Assembly (NCBI GenBank): GCA_013538855.1
Contig: JABXJS010000274.1
Span: 1-64,000, forward strand
Length of the DNA: 64,000 bases
Reading direction: 5' to 3'
DNA from: Herpetosiphonaceae bacterium
GTDB taxonomy: Bacteria > Chloroflexota > Chloroflexia > Chloroflexales > Herpetosiphonaceae
Numbering within the stretch: position 1 is the first letter of the stretch; each line of letters begins with the position of its first letter. Made by a program: the position numbers and the translations under genes. The notes below the pieces were generated by a model, which saw nothing but the letters and a program-made list of their open reading frames with translations, did no database searches and was not told the DNA's origin. Shown piece after piece: positions 62,090 through 64,000 of the stretch.

Positions 62090-62819
62090 TTCTATTGCTG
62101 ATCGTATCGCCGCTGTTCGCGCCCAAATCGCGGCCGCCGCCGAGCGCAGCGGCCGCGATGCCAGCGCTGTGACACTGGTTGCCGTCACCAAAACCCATCC
62201 GCCGCGCCTGATCGCCGCCGCCCTCGCCGCTGGCGTGCACGATATCGGCGAGAGCCGCGTGCAGGAGGCCGAGGAGAAAGCCCCCTATCTGGAGGATCAG
62301 CGCAGCACGACGCGCTGGCATCTCATCGGGCACCTCCAGCGCAACAAGGCGCGGCGGGCGCTGGCGCTGTTCGATATGATTCACTCCGTCGATAGCCTGC
62401 GCCTCGCCGAGACGCTGAATCGCCTTGTAGATGAGGAGTCGTCCGTCGGCCAGCGCCGTCTGCCGATTCTGCTGCAGGTGAACGTATCCGGCGAGTACTC
62501 CAAGGAGGGCTTCGACCTGCGCGGCGGCGTGCAGAGCAGCAGCTGGGCCGATTTTGTCGCCACAGCGCAGAGCATCACCCGCCTGCCCTTCCTTGATGTG
62601 CAGGGGCTGATGACGATTGCCCCGTTCTCCGACGACATCGCGGGCGTGGTGCGGCCATGTTTTCGGATGCTGCGCGCCGTGCGCGATCAGCTTGTTCAGC
62701 AGGTGCCGACGGCGCAGTGGCAGCACCTCTCGATGGGCATGAGCGGTGATTTTACCGTGGCGATTGAGGAAGGCGCAACGCTTGTGCGCGTTGGCTCGGC
62801 CATTTTTGGAGCACGCTAG
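62079..62819 (+). CDS. YggS-type PLP homeostasis protein
   Basis: A 246-residue protein of the YggS/YlmE/PROSC family. The PLP Lys is in LVAVTKTHPP (about 36). HLIGHLQRNKA, SVDSLRLAETLNR, LLQVNVSGEYSKEGF and LSMGMSGDFTVAIEEGATLVRVGSAIFG are the family signatures and all intact. It is a single-domain TIM-barrel protein with no known catalytic activity that balances free PLP in the cytoplasm. Translation overlaps pgeF by 11 bp. Confidence 0.95.
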   Translation: MTADSIADRIAAVRAQIAAAAERSGRDASAVTLVAVTKTHPPRLIAAALAAGVHDIGESRVQEAEEKAPYLEDQRSTTRWHLIGHLQRNKARRALALFDMIHSVDSLRLAETLNRLVDEESSVGQRRLPILLQVNVSGEYSKEGFDLRGGVQSSSWADFVATAQSITRLPFLDVQGLMTIAPFSDDIAGVVRPCFRMLRAVRDQLVQQVPTAQWQHLSMGMSGDFTVAIEEGATLVRVGSAIFGAR

Positions 62820-62827
62820 GAGCAGCT

Positions 62828-63367
62828 ATGACTACACTGAGCACGGATCGCGGCAGCATCGAGCTGCGCCGCTTGACCATGGATGATCTGGACGCCTACC
62901 GCGATCTGCGCCTCGATGGCCTGCAGCGCCACCCGGTCGCCTTCGGCTCCGACTATGCCGATGAGGTCGATCAGCCGCTGGAGCACTGGCGCGAGCGCGT
63001 GGAGCGCTACGTTGGCAGCAGTAGCTCCTGCCTAATGGTTGCCGCCGCTGGCGCTGAGCTAATCGGCATGGCTGGCATCTATCGCATGAGCGGGCGCAAG
63101 CTTGCCCACAACGCCACGCTGGTGAGTGTCTATCTGCGCCCAGCTTGGCGCGGCCTCGGTCTGATGGATCGGCTCATCGCGAGCTGCCTCGACTGGGCGC
63201 AAGATGTGGGCGTGGTGATGGTGCGCCTGAATGTGGCCACCACCAACACCGCCGCGATCCGCTGCTATGTGCGGGCTGGCTTCGCTGTCCACGGCCTAGA
63301 GCCAGCCGTGATTTATCACGCCGACCAGTATCACGATGAGCTGCTGATGTTCCGCCGCCTCGCGTAG
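62828..63367 (+). CDS. GNAT-family N-acetyltransferase
   Basis: A 179-residue acetyltransferase. The acetyl-CoA region is VSVYLRPAWRGLGLMDRLIASCLDWA (about 99-123) and the C-terminal pattern is VATTNTAAIRCYVRAGF, typical for the family. The opening IELRRLTMDDLDAYRDLRLDGLQ is that of Rim-like or small-molecule GNATs. CTAGGAGCAGCT precedes the ATG. It begins nine bases after the YggS-type gene, so it likely ends that transcript. Substrate unknown. Confidence 0.9.
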   Translation: MTTLSTDRGSIELRRLTMDDLDAYRDLRLDGLQRHPVAFGSDYADEVDQPLEHWRERVERYVGSSSSCLMVAAAGAELIGMAGIYRMSGRKLAHNATLVSVYLRPAWRGLGLMDRLIASCLDWAQDVGVVMVRLNVATTNTAAIRCYVRAGFAVHGLEPAVIYHADQYHDELLMFRRLA

Positions 63368-63486
63368 TGGACATATGCTGGTCAGACATATCAGCTCCAT
63401 CTCAGCTACAGTTCCTAGCACTGATACTATACTTGCAGAACCACCACAAGCGAGTCACGCTGAGAGAACGTTTTGCAAGGAGCGGT

Positions 63487-64000
63487 ATGCGACGATATGT
63501 GATGACCACACTACTGCTGCTGTGGATGGGCGGGCTGCTCACCATCAGTGTTCACGCCCAGACCCACGCCGTCCAGCCCACGGACCTCACCCCCACCGAT
63601 ACAACGAGTGTGCTTAACCCACTGCACCAATTCCGCCGCCTGAATATCCAAGGGGGCTATGTGGCCGCCGGGGTTGGCATGCGCAACCTTGGCTATGGCA
63701 CGATCACGATCAGCGTTCATCGGCGCTGATGGACAAGCAAACCCTGGTGCCTACAGTGCATTTAATGGTGATCGGGTGCCAGTTGTCTGGGATGGTCACG
63801 ACCCACAGGCCGGCGGCAGCTACACGGCCGGGAATCTCTGGGACACCATGACAGTGGATGTGAGCAGCCGCATCGCCGCTGGTGCCACGCAGGCACGCGT
63901 GAGCACCGAGCTAGACCTAGGCGCAAACGGCGACTGTGTGATCTGGGTTGCGCAGGTGTTCGCCATCGAGCAGCGCCCGCCAGAGCCGGTTGGCAGCGCC
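63487..64000 (+). pseudogene. Secreted protein, apparently frameshifted, cut by the window end
   Basis: ATG 63487 follows AAGGAG and opens a signal peptide (TTLLLLWMGGLLTISVHA). The frame reads VAAGVGMRNLGYGTITIS, a beta-rich start seen in extracellular proteins, then stops at 63727-63729. From about 63701 another frame (shifted by one base) is open to the window end and reads FIGADGQANPGAYSAFNG, then LWDTMTVDVSSRI and LGANGDCVIWVAQVFAIEQR. That is protein-like, so a one-base indel or a small deletion probably broke the gene near 63705-63726. A sequencing error is also possible. Function unknown. Confidence 0.6.

Overview
The window is GC-rich bacterial chromosome, most likely from a Chloroflexota member. 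The support is indirect: secreted proteins with Thr/Pro-rich tails, a C-terminal YLPLV-type motif, a delta-60/beta-helix/RHS giant, and many NarL-type and STAS regulators. No rRNA or other strong phylogenetic marker is present, so the assignment is an inference.

Layout. 1-4 kb: a 147-bp intergenic tandem repeat, two response regulators, a prenyltransferase-repeat protein and an APH-fold kinase. 3.8-10 kb: a minus-strand block of ABC ATPase, FtsX-like permease and a DUF1264 gene. The DUF1264 gene is split by a ~1.99-kb tnpB element that also carries a small XRE-type regulator; the two halves rejoin in frame. 10-15.2 kb: J-domain membrane protein, PlsC, a secreted M14 carboxypeptidase and a membrane coiled-coil protein. 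15.4-26 kb, all minus strand: a small membrane protein, a 203-bp tandem repeat, a zincin-like DUF2342 protein, selB directly behind a C5-methyltransferase/HNH restriction pair, two glycosyltransferases and two paralogous membrane proteins. 26-30.6 kb: a TetR/SDR/MFS/unknown membrane protein cluster. 30.6-38 kb: LOG hydrolase, a TPR-like protein, a YyaL/SPATA20 protein, a second APH-like kinase, a degenerate receiver, a GT28 glycosyltransferase and an internally deleted LuxR-ATPase pseudogene.

38.2-48.7 kb holds one gene for a ~3,494-residue secreted RHS protein. Its last ~254 codons have clearly different base composition, as expected for an exchangeable tip. It is followed by two STAS-domain proteins, a NarL regulator and an AttH/CrtC-like protein (48.8-53.7 kb), then an alpha/beta hydrolase-TetR operon with a consensus promoter overlapped by two 15-bp palindromes 21 bp apart.

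55-59.5 kb is minus strand: GNAT, a third intergenic repeat, SRPBCC, a PGAM5-like protein lacking one catalytic His, DinB, a class V aminotransferase and tRNA-Asp(GTC). 59.9-64 kb is plus strand: a secreted M23 peptidase behind a three-hairpin leader, pgeF, a YggS-type PLP protein, GNAT, and a frameshifted secreted protein running off the window.

The points most worth following up are the precise tnpB/XRE insertion, the RHS tip with no visible immunity gene, the paired TetR operators, the three-hairpin leader and the paralogous membrane pair. No CRISPR array or prophage was seen.
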